Assembly: GCA_025041195.1 (NCBI GenBank)
Contig: JAKCFM010000001.1
Coordinates: 2,480,001-2,544,000 of the forward strand
Source: Halobacteriales archaeon YIM A00013
GTDB taxonomy: Archaea > Halobacteriota > Halobacteria > Halobacteriales > Haloarculaceae
Reading direction: 5' to 3'
DNA: 64,000 nt
Under the pieces are notes generated by a model. The model saw only the letters and a program-made list of their open reading frames with translations. It did no database searches and was not told where the DNA came from. A program made the translations under genes and the position numbers. Shown here one piece after another: positions 34,526 through 43,848 of the stretch; positions within the stretch are counted from its first letter, which is position 1, and every line of letters starts with the position of its first letter.

Positions 34526-35653
34526 ATGGTCGTAGGAGAATCATTTCATTTCGCGGTTTCGGTCCTCCTCTGGGTTATCGTGCTCCTTTCGCTGGGACTA
34601 GTGGGATACTGGTTGTATCTACTGGTCGTTGTGGGTCGTCGGACGGAGTCCCGACCGATCGAACACGATCCCGACGCGGTTCAAGTGCGGATTCTGACAA
34701 TCGATAGCGAATCGGTCGTTCAGGAGACGGTGAACGCGATTCCGGATTCAGTAACCGACCGTCACGTCATCGCAGAAGCGCCGTTATCGATCGACGGTGC
34801 CACCGTTCACGTTGTCCCGGATTCGTTTGACTGTAATGCCATTCGCAAAGGGCGCGCACTTGAGTGGGCCCGACGGAACGTGCCGTGTTCGCGGGAGTTC
34901 GTCCTCTATCTCGATGAGGATACGGATATGAGCACGTTCACAGGTATTCCTGACGCGGATGTCATACAGTTTCGGGAACGGCCCTGGCGCACTGGGTCGC
35001 TCTTGTGTTATCTTGCGGAACTGTATCGAATGGGTGCGCAGCTCGAACAGCGGGCGTTTCCGTCGCTTGCGGTGCCGCTGTACGCGTGGGGTGGCGGGAT
35101 TGCCATTCGACAATCGATCGAGGATCAGGTGACCTGGGATCGACCATCGATCATTGAGGACACGACGTTCGTCTGGGATGCGGTCGGCGCGATCGACGAC
35201 CTGGAGTTTGCGGTTGCGGCTGATCAGTTTCGAACACAGGCGCCGCCAACAATCCGCGCGCTGATCGGACAGCGTCGGCGTTGGTTTGCCGGCTCCTGGC
35301 AGAACGCAAGCCAGCTCTCTACTGGCTATCGGGCGATTACCACGCTCCGGAATCTGGCGTGGTCCGTCTCCGCGATCGTTCCACTGATCATGCTCTTGCC
35401 GACGGTTGCACCGGATACGGTCATCTTTGGAACGGCCTTCGAAGAGCTCTCGGTCCTGATCGTGGGGGCGCTCATGGTGTGGATTCTGCTTGGCGTCCGC
35501 TATCACGACGAGTCGCTTCCAATTGCAGTGCTGTCGGTCGTGTTGTTGCCGCTGGTGAGCGTTCTTCACTCGGTCGGTGCGTTTGTTGGGCTCTTGGTGC
35601 CACCGCGGACGTTTTCGGTAACCGAAAAAGTCGATCCACCAACCCAGCAGTGA
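34526..35653 (+). CDS. Membrane glycosyltransferase, family 2 (egghead-like)
   Basis: A 375-residue processive-type GT2 enzyme. One N-terminal helix (12-37), a cytoplasmic catalytic domain with DEDTD (residues about 131-135, metal-binding), GGGIAIR, IIEDTTFVW (catalytic Asp/Glu position) and the QRRRWFAGSW motif (Q-x-x-R-W) near 251, and three C-terminal helices. The Q-R-R-R-W motif indicates the cellulose-synthase/hyaluronan-synthase-like subfamily, and the compact size resembles egghead-type enzymes. Likely makes a surface glycan or glycolipid. Start ATG at 34526. Confidence 0.85.
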   Translation: MVVGESFHFAVSVLLWVIVLLSLGLVGYWLYLLVVVGRRTESRPIEHDPDAVQVRILTIDSESVVQETVNAIPDSVTDRHVIAEAPLSIDGATVHVVPDSFDCNAIRKGRALEWARRNVPCSREFVLYLDEDTDMSTFTGIPDADVIQFRERPWRTGSLLCYLAELYRMGAQLEQRAFPSLAVPLYAWGGGIAIRQSIEDQVTWDRPSIIEDTTFVWDAVGAIDDLEFAVAADQFRTQAPPTIRALIGQRRRWFAGSWQNASQLSTGYRAITTLRNLAWSVSAIVPLIMLLPTVAPDTVIFGTAFEELSVLIVGALMVWILLGVRYHDESLPIAVLSVVLLPLVSVLHSVGAFVGLLVPPRTFSVTEKVDPPTQQ

Positions 35654-35701
35654 GCTCATCGTTTCGGTATTCCTAAACGCTCGGCTCCCGAACGTGATGG
35701 C

Positions 35702-36103
35702 ATGAGCACTGAGACGGCCGCCGAGACGGATTCCGTACCGGAAGCGACGGTAACCAGACTGGCGAGCGAACTGGGTACGGCGATTACCGAGCTTCCCACG
35801 TACCAGGCGTTCAGTGACGCCAAAGCGCGCGTTGAGAACAGTGAAGAGGCCCAACAGTCAGTTCGCGAGTTCGAACAGCTCCGCGAGGAGTTCATGCTTG
35901 CACGCCAGACTGGCAACGCGACGGATGAAGACCTACAGCAGCTGCAGGCCGCCCAGGAACGGCTCCACGACATTCCGGTCATGGCGGAGTATCTTGAGCT
36001 GCAGGCCGACCTCGAACAGGAACTCCAGGAGCTCAACAAGATGATTTCTGCGCCGCTGGCCGTCGATTTCGGTGAAAAGGCGGGCGGCTGCTGTCAGGAC
36101 TGA
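35702..36103 (+). CDS. YlbF-like helical protein with C-terminal CC motif
   Basis: A 133-residue all-helical protein. The middle (residues 17-120) matches the YlbF/YmcA pattern of two long helices with a short hinge (LPTYQAFSDAKARVENSEEAQ, cited core YQAFSDAKARVE; ARQTGNATDEDLQQLQ). It ends GGCCQD, a paired-cysteine tail seen in a set of haloarchaeal YlbF-like proteins that I recall being named halo-CC-star proteins; that name is from memory. In Bacillus, YlbF-type proteins are part of an Fe-S complex affecting RNA decay. Function in haloarchaea unknown. Overlaps the convergent GrpB-like gene by 10 bp. Confidence 0.8.
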   Translation: MSTETAAETDSVPEATVTRLASELGTAITELPTYQAFSDAKARVENSEEAQQSVREFEQLREEFMLARQTGNATDEDLQQLQAAQERLHDIPVMAEYLELQADLEQELQELNKMISAPLAVDFGEKAGGCCQD

Positions 36104-36663
36104 GCGTCGAGGGCAGGTATCTCAAACGGATACGAGTAGTGGTCCTCCTCGGCTGCAGTCGCAAGAAGTCGCTCAATGATCGGCGTTTTTCCACGCGAGT
36201 ACTCGGTGAGATCGTCCGTTGCAGTGGCGAGCTCGCGTTTCGTTCGCTCGTAGTCGCGTTGTAGCTGCTCGTTTGCCCTGAGAACGTCCCTCGTCACGAC
36301 GCTGATTTTCCAGCCATCATCAGCAATTCCGAACACGTGATCGTTGAATCGCTGGCCGTTGTGGCGACGAAACACTGGCTGCCACCCGTCTGAATTTTCA
36401 ATTTGGGTTCCACCGAGATCGTCTGCGATAAGCCTAGCAACGCGCTCGACAGCGTCATCAGCAACCACAATATCGAGATCGACGATCGGTTTCGCCCTGA
36501 GCCCCCGAACGGCCGTCGCCCCAACGTGTTCAATCCGTTTGAGAGGGCCGTCGATCGTCTCGACAACAGCCTCGATTCGCTCGCGCTCGTCGTGAAACGC
36601 GGTTCGCCACCGCTCGGCTGCGGATGGTTGTAGCTCGATCGGGTCGTCGTTCGGATCGACCAT
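36094..36663 (-). CDS. GrpB/UPF0157-like nucleotidyltransferase
   Basis: A 189-residue protein of the GrpB (UPF0157) group. Landmarks: IEHVGATAVRGLRAKPIVDLDIVV, cited by its core AKPIVDLDIVV with the two metal-binding aspartates of the polymerase-beta-type fold, plus FRRHNGQRFNDHVFG and YERTKRELA. Family members are predicted to transfer nucleotides but substrates are unknown. Convergent with the YlbF-like gene; the Dna2-like gene ends 51 bp upstream on the same strand. Confidence 0.84.
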   Translation of the reverse strand: MVDPNDDPIELQPSAAERWRTAFHDERERIEAVVETIDGPLKRIEHVGATAVRGLRAKPIVDLDIVVADDAVERVARLIADDLGGTQIENSDGWQPVFRRHNGQRFNDHVFGIADDGWKISVVTRDVLRANEQLQRDYERTKRELATATDDLTEYSRGKTPIIERLLATAAEEDHYSYPFEIPALDAQS

Positions 36664-36714
36664 ACGGCCGGTTGGCGCAGTCGCACAAATCGCTTGCGCG
36701 GCCTTGGTAGTCGA

Positions 36715-39393
36715 TCACGAACGCTGTGCCCATTCGAGCATGCGCTCGTAGAACGGATCGCTCCGCAGGGCCGTCTCGTCGCCAACAAGGCAGAGCGACG
36801 TTTTCGCCCGCGTGAGCGCGACGTTGATCCGGCGTCTGTCCTCGAAGATCGGACTCTCAAGCGTCTCAGTCGCAACGAATGAGACGATGATAACGGCCTT
36901 TGCGGAGCCCTGAAAGCGATCGACGGTGTCAACAGTGATCGCATCATCAACCAGCTGGGTGATCGCACCCACCTGTGCCCTGAACGGCGCGATCACGCCG
37001 ATCTCCTCGGCTGGCACGCCCGCCGCTCGATACGTCTCGATGAGGGTGGCGATCCGTTCTGCCTCAGTCCGGTTGACGTTGCCGCTCGTCTCCCCGTCCG
37101 GATCGACGAACACCACGCCATCGTCAAGGTGGTCAGGTAGCGATTGCTCCGAGACACCTGACAGATCGTCGAGCTGCTGGCCCGCAACGGCTGGCGTGGC
37201 GGGTCGCAATGCTCCATCGTAAAACTCCTCGGAAGCAAACCACTGAATCCGCTGTGACATTCGATACTGCTTGGTGAGCGTGATGGCAGCGTCCGGAAAC
37301 GCCTCGAACAGCCGCTCAAACAGCGATTGGGAGAGATCAGCGGGATCGTCGTCGTCGAAGTCGGCGCGCACCACGGGAGGGAGCTGCTGATGGTCGCCAA
37401 CGAGGACGAATCGGTCGGCCTGGTTGATCGCACAGAGCGTTCCCGGCTCGGTGAGCTGGCTCGCTTCATCCACGATCGCCACGTCGAATGATCCCTCCGA
37501 CAGCACTGGCGAGCTCCCACACGTTGCGGTGGTGGCGGCGACGATTGGCGCGGATTCGAGCCGTTCGACCCGTTCGTCGGGATCGCCACGGGGATCGAGC
37601 CGTGCGTCTTGCATCGACTCGCTAACGCCGTGTTCGGTACCGATCCTGACGAACTCCGTACAGCCGAGCTCACGAAGCTGTTCGAGCGCGTTGTCAACCG
37701 CCCGGTTCGTGAATGCAGAGAGCAACACTCGCTGGTCGCGTTCGAGCAGTGCCTGCACGATATGGGCGAGCGTGTACGTTTTTCCAGTGCCTGGCGGTCC
37801 ATGGACGAGCGCGCAGTCGTTTGCGCCGACGGCCAGCTGGACAGCCCTGTTTTGCTTTTCGTTCGAGTCGATGAACGTCGTCTCGACCGGCTCGAACGTT
37901 GGTTCGCGCCGACCGAACAACAGATCACGACGGGCAGGCTCACCTTTCAGAATTGCGTCGTGGACGCCGCTCAGCTGCCGATTCAGCCCGTAGTCCGACG
38001 GATAGACGTCGAGACGACGCAGTTCGATCGGTTCGTCGGTGTTGATCTCGACGGTGGTCTGCGTTCCATCGTCGGTCAACGACAGCACGCGAGCGAGTTC
38101 TGCGTCTCCCCGCGTGGGATGACCATCGCTCGCCAGCACGACGTCTCCTGGTCTGATCTTCGAAATCGCGCTCTCGCCCGTTGCCCGGCAGTTCCAGGTG
38201 CCATCTGATTGTTGTGTCGACCCCGCCGGTTCGAGATCGATCAACGCCTCGTCGTTCGCCGCTCGTTCCGTTGGGGTGTCTTTCCAGAGCCGTGCGTACG
38301 CACGGTGGACCGCACGCCGTTCGGTTTCGATCGCCTGACAGAGCTGCTCGAAGTAGGTTTGCTCGGCTCCCGGAAGCGCAGTACCGATCGCTCCAGCTTT
38401 CGACTCCTGCTCAAGTCTGCCTGCAACCACCATACACGTGTCCTGTTCGAAGCAGTACTCACAGATCGCGTCTGCCTCATACCCAGTTGGGATTTCCCCG
38501 GCAGATTCGGTGGCCACCAGCTCGTTGCGTGCCCTGACGACATAGCGCAACAGCCCCGAACCGATCGAAAATTCCTTGGCGGGTGAGAGATCACCGGGCG
38601 TTTCGGCCCGATCGAGCGCGGCGTTTTTCGTGTACAACAGCGTACCGGTATCTGGCGACGTCTCAGTTCGCTCACCGAGCAACAGCGCATAACACGCCGC
38701 CTGGATCTTGTCTTCGAAACGCGGCTCGCGCTTGGTGTTTTTTCCCGTCTTCAGCTCCACCGGCCCCCCACGGCGGACTGCGTCGGCGCGGCCCCTGATC
38801 CCGAACGTGTCACTCAGCAGCGTCTGCTCGGATCGCCACTCGTCAGTATCACTGAGCGTTCCCTGGTTCAGCCAGCCTTCGATCGCCTGGGCGTGGTCGT
38901 ATACGTCAGCCAGCACGCTTTCGCGGTCGCGACCCAACAGTCCAAGCTCCAGGCCGGCTTCCTCGACGCGGTCATCGATCGACTCCTCGAGGGAACGTCC
39001 ACGGAGGAGGTCACCGAACACCTCGTGGACGAGCGATCCCTTGACGAGGGGATAGGAGAGCGATGCGTTCGTGAACTTGCTCAGATAATACTGGCGAGGA
39101 CACTGCACCCACTCACGAATGTCAGTCACCGTGACGACGTACGTTGGCTCGACGATCACGTAGGAATCACTCGATGTCGTCCATTCACCGGGCGTTAGTT
39201 GGGTTGGCTCGGTCACGCAGAGCTCCATTCCGGTCTCAAGGACGTCTGCTGTCTCCGACCAGCGATCGGCCAGCACAATCGTCACCGTCCGCCGGTCTGC
39301 ATGTGTCGCCCGAATTGTCACGGTGGCATCGCCGGTGCTGGAGCCGTCGCCACCTGTCGGTTCGATATCGAGTACTGGGCCACGGAGATCCAC
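36715..39393 (-). CDS. Dna2-like nuclease-helicase (Cas4/RecB nuclease plus SF1 helicase)
   Basis: An 892-residue fusion. Residues about 60-330 form a RecB/Cas4-type nuclease: VQCPRQYYLS (first Fe-S cysteine), VKGSLVHEVFGDLL, VELKTGKN (catalytic Glu-x-Lys) and CEYCFEQDTC (three more Fe-S cysteines). Residues about 500-890 are a superfamily 1B helicase with HGPPGTGKTYT (Walker A), VDEASQ (Walker B), GDHQQLPP, KQYRM and NVALTRAK. This is the Dna2 layout for 5' end resection. The frame is open much further upstream, but that part overlaps the herA-like gene out of frame, so the GTG at 39393 (VDLRGPVLDIE) is the chosen start. It is 46 bp behind the HerA-like gene, hence probably co-transcribed. 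Confidence 0.87.
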   Translation of the reverse strand: MDLRGPVLDIEPTGGDGSSTGDATVTIRATHADRRTVTIVLADRWSETADVLETGMELCVTEPTQLTPGEWTTSSDSYVIVEPTYVVTVTDIREWVQCPRQYYLSKFTNASLSYPLVKGSLVHEVFGDLLRGRSLEESIDDRVEEAGLELGLLGRDRESVLADVYDHAQAIEGWLNQGTLSDTDEWRSEQTLLSDTFGIRGRADAVRRGGPVELKTGKNTKREPRFEDKIQAACYALLLGERTETSPDTGTLLYTKNAALDRAETPGDLSPAKEFSIGSGLLRYVVRARNELVATESAGEIPTGYEADAICEYCFEQDTCMVVAGRLEQESKAGAIGTALPGAEQTYFEQLCQAIETERRAVHRAYARLWKDTPTERAANDEALIDLEPAGSTQQSDGTWNCRATGESAISKIRPGDVVLASDGHPTRGDAELARVLSLTDDGTQTTVEINTDEPIELRRLDVYPSDYGLNRQLSGVHDAILKGEPARRDLLFGRREPTFEPVETTFIDSNEKQNRAVQLAVGANDCALVHGPPGTGKTYTLAHIVQALLERDQRVLLSAFTNRAVDNALEQLRELGCTEFVRIGTEHGVSESMQDARLDPRGDPDERVERLESAPIVAATTATCGSSPVLSEGSFDVAIVDEASQLTEPGTLCAINQADRFVLVGDHQQLPPVVRADFDDDDPADLSQSLFERLFEAFPDAAITLTKQYRMSQRIQWFASEEFYDGALRPATPAVAGQQLDDLSGVSEQSLPDHLDDGVVFVDPDGETSGNVNRTEAERIATLIETYRAAGVPAEEIGVIAPFRAQVGAITQLVDDAITVDTVDRFQGSAKAVIIVSFVATETLESPIFEDRRRINVALTRAKTSLCLVGDETALRSDPFYERMLEWAQRS

Positions 39394-39439
39394 ATCAACA
39401 GTCGATCGACACGCGAAAATGAGGGTGTCGGTTGGACAA

Positions 39440-40972
39440 TCAGGATGTCTCTGTGCCTTCCACGAGCAGCTCCCATTCGATCGTTGCCAGGGATCTCGAT
39501 CCGTCGTCGCTCCCCCGAGCTTCGTCGACGATCGCCGCGGGCGCGGAGTAGGTGTACGTCCCGCGACCGACGTGCGTAATGAGCGATTCGTTGCGCAGCA
39601 GGTTGTTTCGCTGGTAAGCAGCCGTCCGGTCAGCGGTGCCCGTCGCCTCGCGATACGCCGCAACTGGTGTGAGCGGCCCGTCGGTGTAGTAGTTGGCGAG
39701 CATGGCGCGTGTTTCCGCATCCAGCGATTCGAGCCGCTGGGCGAACCGTTCGACGGCAGCTGGCGACTCGGTTTGCTGTGGCGCTTCGGATTGCGTTTTC
39801 GAGCCCTCACCGTCGTCGGTGGGAGTGGTTTCCGCTCGCTGTGTCTCATCATCGTCCACCGATGGAGAAGACGCTCCGTTGACACCGTTTTCGGCCGTGG
39901 ATTTTGCCATCACAGCCTCACCATCTCGGCACTCGTGGTCGTCGGCGCGAGTGACGAACGCTGTCGTGAACTGTTCAGCCAGCTCCCGGAGGTCACGCGC
40001 CTGTTGTAGCTCACGTTCGAGCTGTTCGATCCGGTCAGTTTTGGTGGCGAGCTCAGCTTCGAGCGCCTCGATACGCGCGGTCCGATCGTCATCCTGGTTT
40101 GCGATCGATTCGAGTTCGTCGACAACCGTCTCCTCGACGGATTTCAACGAGGGGCGTTCGACCGATTCGAGCCCTGGTGTCGCACCCGCATCGAACGTCT
40201 CCTTTCGGTCGAACTGTATGCGCTGGATATCTGACGACCAGTCGGTTCGCAAAAATGCCTCGCCGTCTTCGAGCGTCTCCACAGCCTGTGCATACGTTCC
40301 GTCCAGTACACGACGGACGACCTGTGTGTCGTTTTTCCAGGTGAGTCGGTGCCAGCATCGCCAGTCACACTGGGTGATAAAGTCCTTTTTCACGTCAGCC
40401 GGACGCTGACTGATGCCGATCATTCCGAGGCCTCGTTTTCGCCCGCGCTTGCCGATTTTTATCAACATTCGTCCGCAGTCGTCGAGCCCACCGCTCTGTG
40501 GAATGTACTCGTGGATCTCTTCGACGAGGAGCAAAAACGGCCGTTTTATCGTTCGTTCTTTGGCAAACAGCTGGCGGGTCAGTGCCGTCAACAACGAGCG
40601 AGCGTCCGATTCGTCCAGATACGACGAGCAGTCAAGGATGATCGGTACGTTCTCCTCCAGCGCTAGCGTCGCCAGCTTTTCTGCGTGTTCCGGTCCGACG
40701 CGCACGTCACACTCCTCGTCGTCACCGACGTGGAGCACTTCATACTGCTCTTTCAGCCCAAAATACTCGCCATCAATATCCACGATCAACAGCGCGTACC
40801 CCCGGTCCAACAGTCGCTCTGCGATCACGCTCACCGAATTTGACTTTCCGGCCCCGGACTTTCCCGTCACGAATCCGCGACCGGTCAGCACGTCAACGAT
40901 CGGCAGTGAGACTCGCTCTCCTTCGGTCGGGCCATCGCGTATCGTTCCGATCGTTATTGGCTCATCAGCCAT
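39440..40972 (-). CDS. HerA-like DNA-translocase ATPase
   Basis: A 510-residue HerA/FtsK-type ATPase. It opens with the HAS-barrel-like IGTIRDGPTEGERVSLPIVDV, cited by its core RDGPTEGERVSLP, then Walker A GKSGAGKSNS (about 38-47), Walker B FLLLVEEIHEYIP, and the arginine-finger region GKRGRKRGLGMIGISQRP, cited as KRGRKRGLGMIGIS. A long coiled coil (about 275-330) and an acidic low-complexity linker lead to a C-terminal winged helix (430-510). Start ATG at 40972. Its coupling with a Dna2-like nuclease-helicase resembles archaeal end-processing pairs such as HerA-NurA, here with Cas4/Dna2 in place of NurA. Confidence 0.85.
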   Translation of the reverse strand: MADEPITIGTIRDGPTEGERVSLPIVDVLTGRGFVTGKSGAGKSNSVSVIAERLLDRGYALLIVDIDGEYFGLKEQYEVLHVGDDEECDVRVGPEHAEKLATLALEENVPIILDCSSYLDESDARSLLTALTRQLFAKERTIKRPFLLLVEEIHEYIPQSGGLDDCGRMLIKIGKRGRKRGLGMIGISQRPADVKKDFITQCDWRCWHRLTWKNDTQVVRRVLDGTYAQAVETLEDGEAFLRTDWSSDIQRIQFDRKETFDAGATPGLESVERPSLKSVEETVVDELESIANQDDDRTARIEALEAELATKTDRIEQLERELQQARDLRELAEQFTTAFVTRADDHECRDGEAVMAKSTAENGVNGASSPSVDDDETQRAETTPTDDGEGSKTQSEAPQQTESPAAVERFAQRLESLDAETRAMLANYYTDGPLTPVAAYREATGTADRTAAYQRNNLLRNESLITHVGRGTYTYSAPAAIVDEARGSDDGSRSLATIEWELLVEGTETS

Positions 40973-41172
40973 TCGTCCGTGTTCGGACACTCATCCCCGA
41001 CCATAAAACGTTCCGTCAGACGCCGACCTCTCTAGTGAGATCTGACCACTGCCACTGTCAGTTACTCACATCGTCATCGTGAACAGAAATATTTACTACG
41101 CTCTGAGTTTTAAATTTGATAACCTCACATCGAAGCGGCCGATATCGATGTGGTTGGGGGATTCTACGAACC

Positions 41173-41487
41173 ATGTGGCAAGACACACTCATCTTCGCTG
41201 GTAGCATTGTCGCCATCGCGAGCCTCATCCCGACGATAACGAACGAGGAGGCTATTGTTCCACACACCACGAGCGTTCCCACGCTCGTGGTCCTTTCAGG
41301 ACAAGGACTGGCCTACTATTCGTTGGATTTACTGGGTGCTGCACTGGGTGCAGCAGCTGGCCTGGTCGTCTGGTCGTTGATTGCCTATTACAAGGCCCCA
41401 GATGAGAGTGTTCTCGATGTGGGTCGTGATCGACTCCACGAATCCACGGCACGCGTTCGATCGGTCGTCAATGGAATCGCTGGCTGA
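41173..41487 (+). CDS. Small haloarchaeal membrane protein
   Basis: A 104-residue protein starting MWQDTLIFAGSIVAIASLIPTI, with an N-terminal helix (6-22), a polar segment (TNEEAIVPHTTSVPT), and a second helical part (38-75, LGAALGAAAGLVVWSLIAYY). The pattern of Trp-Gln at the start and a conserved Pro-Thr kink is reminiscent of small haloarchaeal membrane proteins of unknown role. It ends 5 bp before the convergent dinB stop. Confidence 0.72.
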   Translation: MWQDTLIFAGSIVAIASLIPTITNEEAIVPHTTSVPTLVVLSGQGLAYYSLDLLGAALGAAAGLVVWSLIAYYKAPDESVLDVGRDRLHESTARVRSVVNGIAG

Positions 41488-41491
41488 TCGT

Positions 41492-42700
41492 TCAACAGAA
41501 TTCGAACAGGCTACTCTGGCGAGTGGTGGCCGATAGCAGCTGGCGTTGGTTCTTGCTGTCAGTTTCGTCGTAGAACTGCTCAAGTGATGACTGTTCAGCG
41601 GCGTCGAACGAGAGATTCGAAAGACGCACGCCGAGTTTTCTAATCGGTTCGTCCTCGAACTCAGCACTCAGATCGGTGACGATCGAGGCAACCAGCTCTG
41701 GATCGTCGATTGGTCCGGAGAGCGAACGCTCTCGCGTGTGAATTTCGAACGGTGGCGTGACAACCTTGATGCCGACCGTTTTGTACTGCACACCCCGATT
41801 GGTCGCCCGATCGGTCACCTGCTCGGTCAGCGATGCCAGTCGTTCTGCCACCGCCGTTCTATCGGTGGTTGGTTCGGCGAACGCCGACTCGTTCGAGAGG
41901 CTTTTTGGATTCCCGACCGGTTCGACGGCTCGCTCGTCGATGCCGTGGGCCTGGTCGTATATATCCGCACCCCGTGAGCCAAACTGATCGACGATGTCCA
42001 TTCGAGGATGGGCAGTGAGATCGGCGACGGTTTCGATGCCCATCTCCGCGAGCGTGCTGGCCGTCACCGGCCCGACGCCGTGAAGGGCTTCCACGGGAAG
42101 TGGGGCAAGAAACGATTCGACAGCGTCCGGGCGCACAACGACGAGTCCGTCGGGTTTTTCGGCGTCGCTAGCAACCTTTGCGGTGGCCATATTCGGTGCG
42201 ACGCCGATGCTGGCCGGCACGCCAACCTCCTCACGGATTCGTGTTTTCAGTTTCGACGCAAACGATTCGATGTCGGACCAGTGGCGCTGGTCGGTCACGT
42301 CGAGATACGCCTCGTCAATGCTAACGTTCCGGACCGTGTCTGCAACCGCCGTGAGGATCTCCTGGACAGATTCGCTCACCGACTCGTAGAACGCCATATC
42401 AACCGGTCGGTAGTAGCCGACCGGTTCGGTGTCCGGAGGGGCCGTCGCTTCGCGCGGGAGCAACGCAAGTGCCTGGCTGATGGCTTGTGCGCTTTCGACG
42501 CCGTGTGCACGCGCCTCGTAGCTCGCTGTGGCGACGGCCCCCGTCGTTTCGTCGGCTGTGTATCCCATGCCGACGACGACCGGCTCGCCCCGGAGCGACG
42601 GATCACGGCGGCGCTCACACGACGCATAAAAGCAGTCCATGTCGACGTGGAGGATAATCCGATCGCGAGTGTCGGTTCCGGGAAGCCGTCCACCCTGCAT
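41492..42700 (-). CDS. dinB: DNA polymerase IV (Y-family)
   Basis: A 402-residue translesion polymerase. Catalytic residues are in ILHVDMDCFYASCE (first Asp) and SIDEAYLDVT (Asp-Glu); the motifs GYYRPVDMAFY, PASIGVAPNMATAKVASDAEKPDG, cited by its core SIGVAPNMATAKVAS, and the helix-hairpin-helix VEALHGVGPVTASTL are standard. The tail QSSLFEFC resembles a PCNA-interaction peptide. Start at the ATG at 42700 (MQGGRLPG) rather than one 32 codons upstream in the divergent promoter region. Divergent from the XRE regulator. Confidence 0.93.
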   Translation of the reverse strand: MQGGRLPGTDTRDRIILHVDMDCFYASCERRRDPSLRGEPVVVGMGYTADETTGAVATASYEARAHGVESAQAISQALALLPREATAPPDTEPVGYYRPVDMAFYESVSESVQEILTAVADTVRNVSIDEAYLDVTDQRHWSDIESFASKLKTRIREEVGVPASIGVAPNMATAKVASDAEKPDGLVVVRPDAVESFLAPLPVEALHGVGPVTASTLAEMGIETVADLTAHPRMDIVDQFGSRGADIYDQAHGIDERAVEPVGNPKSLSNESAFAEPTTDRTAVAERLASLTEQVTDRATNRGVQYKTVGIKVVTPPFEIHTRERSLSGPIDDPELVASIVTDLSAEFEDEPIRKLGVRLSNLSFDAAEQSSLEQFYDETDSKNQRQLLSATTRQSSLFEFC

Positions 42701-42865
42701 GGGCGAAAATAGGCACTCGAATGAGTTGAGGCTGTTCTTCCCGTCCGTACTGATACGCGTGTGGTCGAGGACACAACTCTCGCTGATCACGAGCAACTGC
42801 TGTCAAATAGCAATTAACACAATATCTAGATTACACTTTTGCATTTCAATTTAAATATTTATAGT

Positions 42866-43807
42866 ATGGGGTCAACAATTGAAACTGATGTAAAAATAGA
42901 AGACACACTCACGGAGCTGTTGGCGCTATCCCGACGATCGAATGGCGACGTTGCGGATGATATTGGCGTTTCTCCGGCCACGTTGTCTGCCTATCGCCGA
43001 GGAGAAGCCCGGCCGAGTCTTTCGGCGCTGGTTTCGATTGCCGAGGTGTTTGAGGTCAGTTTGGATTATCTCGTGTTCGGTGAACGACCAGAAAACGCAC
43101 ACATCGAGAGCGGTCCGATCATTCGACAGATGAGCAAGTCGTTGCAGAACTCGCTCAGGGAATCCCAACTCCGGCAAGAACGACATACGGCCACGGTTGC
43201 CAACGTCGGTCGTCGGCTCTCGACGCTCATCGATGAGACCGTTGAATCTGAACTCGAAGCAATCTCTGAGTCGAGACCGTTCGCCGAGGCAATGAACGAC
43301 GAACAGATTGAGATTCTCGAACGACACAGCGAAACTACCCGGCTATTCATCAAATCGTTCGAGTACAACCTTCTCGATCACGAAGGGCGCACGCCCGGCG
43401 AGTACTTTCCGACGATCGTCCGGAATTTGAGTCGTGGACAGTCGTATCGGTATCTGCTTCCAGCAAGAACGAGAGACTGGGAGCCGGTGATTGAGGAGTT
43501 TCGTTCGCTGTTGATCGAGAATGTGCCGAACGAAACGACGGTTCGACGGAACTGCGAGTTCAAAATCACTGAGACGCCCGCGATGGCTGGCTGTACAATG
43601 TACGAGCTGGCCATGGACGAACTCGAACAGAATGAGCCCGTTCTGTACGATCTACTCACCGAATACGGCTACTGCTCTGGGGGTCGATTCGGCTATGCGA
43701 GTGCGCCATCACTGGGGTCGAAAGGCACGATGGTAATGGATGCGCCACACCGAGAACAGGCGTTCGAAATCTTTGATGAGCTGTGGGAAGCTGGTACTGT
43801 GGTGTGA
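42866..43807 (+). CDS. XRE-family regulator with large unknown C-terminal domain
   Basis: A 313-residue protein. Residues 13-75 are a Cro/cI-type helix-turn-helix (NGDVADDIGVSPATLSAYRRGEARPS, cited core IGVSPATLSAYRRGE, then YLVFGE). Residues 85-313 form a mixed alpha/beta domain with no motif I recognise, including YRYLLPARTRDWEPVIEEF, cited as YLLPARTRDWEP, and GCTMYELAMDELEQNEP, a layout seen in some HTH proteins whose effector domain is related to phospholipase-D-like or DUF-type folds. The start ATG at 42866 follows a TATA-rich leader (TTTAAATATTTATAG). It lies between dinB and a tRNA gene flanked by tRNA fragments. Confidence 0.78.
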   Translation: MGSTIETDVKIEDTLTELLALSRRSNGDVADDIGVSPATLSAYRRGEARPSLSALVSIAEVFEVSLDYLVFGERPENAHIESGPIIRQMSKSLQNSLRESQLRQERHTATVANVGRRLSTLIDETVESELEAISESRPFAEAMNDEQIEILERHSETTRLFIKSFEYNLLDHEGRTPGEYFPTIVRNLSRGQSYRYLLPARTRDWEPVIEEFRSLLIENVPNETTVRRNCEFKITETPAMAGCTMYELAMDELEQNEPVLYDLLTEYGYCSGGRFGYASAPSLGSKGTMVMDAPHREQAFEIFDELWEAGTVV

Positions 43808-43832
43808 TACGCGCGTAGGAAATCAACAGAGC

Positions 43833-43848
43833 CGGAGGGATTTGAACC
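43833..43848. repeat. 16-bp duplicate of the tRNA-Trp T-arm
   Basis: CGGAGGGATTTGAACC is identical to 43944-43959 within the tRNA-Trp gene (3' half: T-arm and acceptor side), same orientation. Such duplicated tRNA 3' ends are typical of integration (att) scars. No integrase gene is adjacent. Confidence 0.6.

Noticed and set aside
39394-39885. N-terminal extension of the Dna2-like gene
   Set aside because: Overlaps the herA-like coding region in another frame; residues are Arg/Thr/Pro-rich and not conserved-looking.
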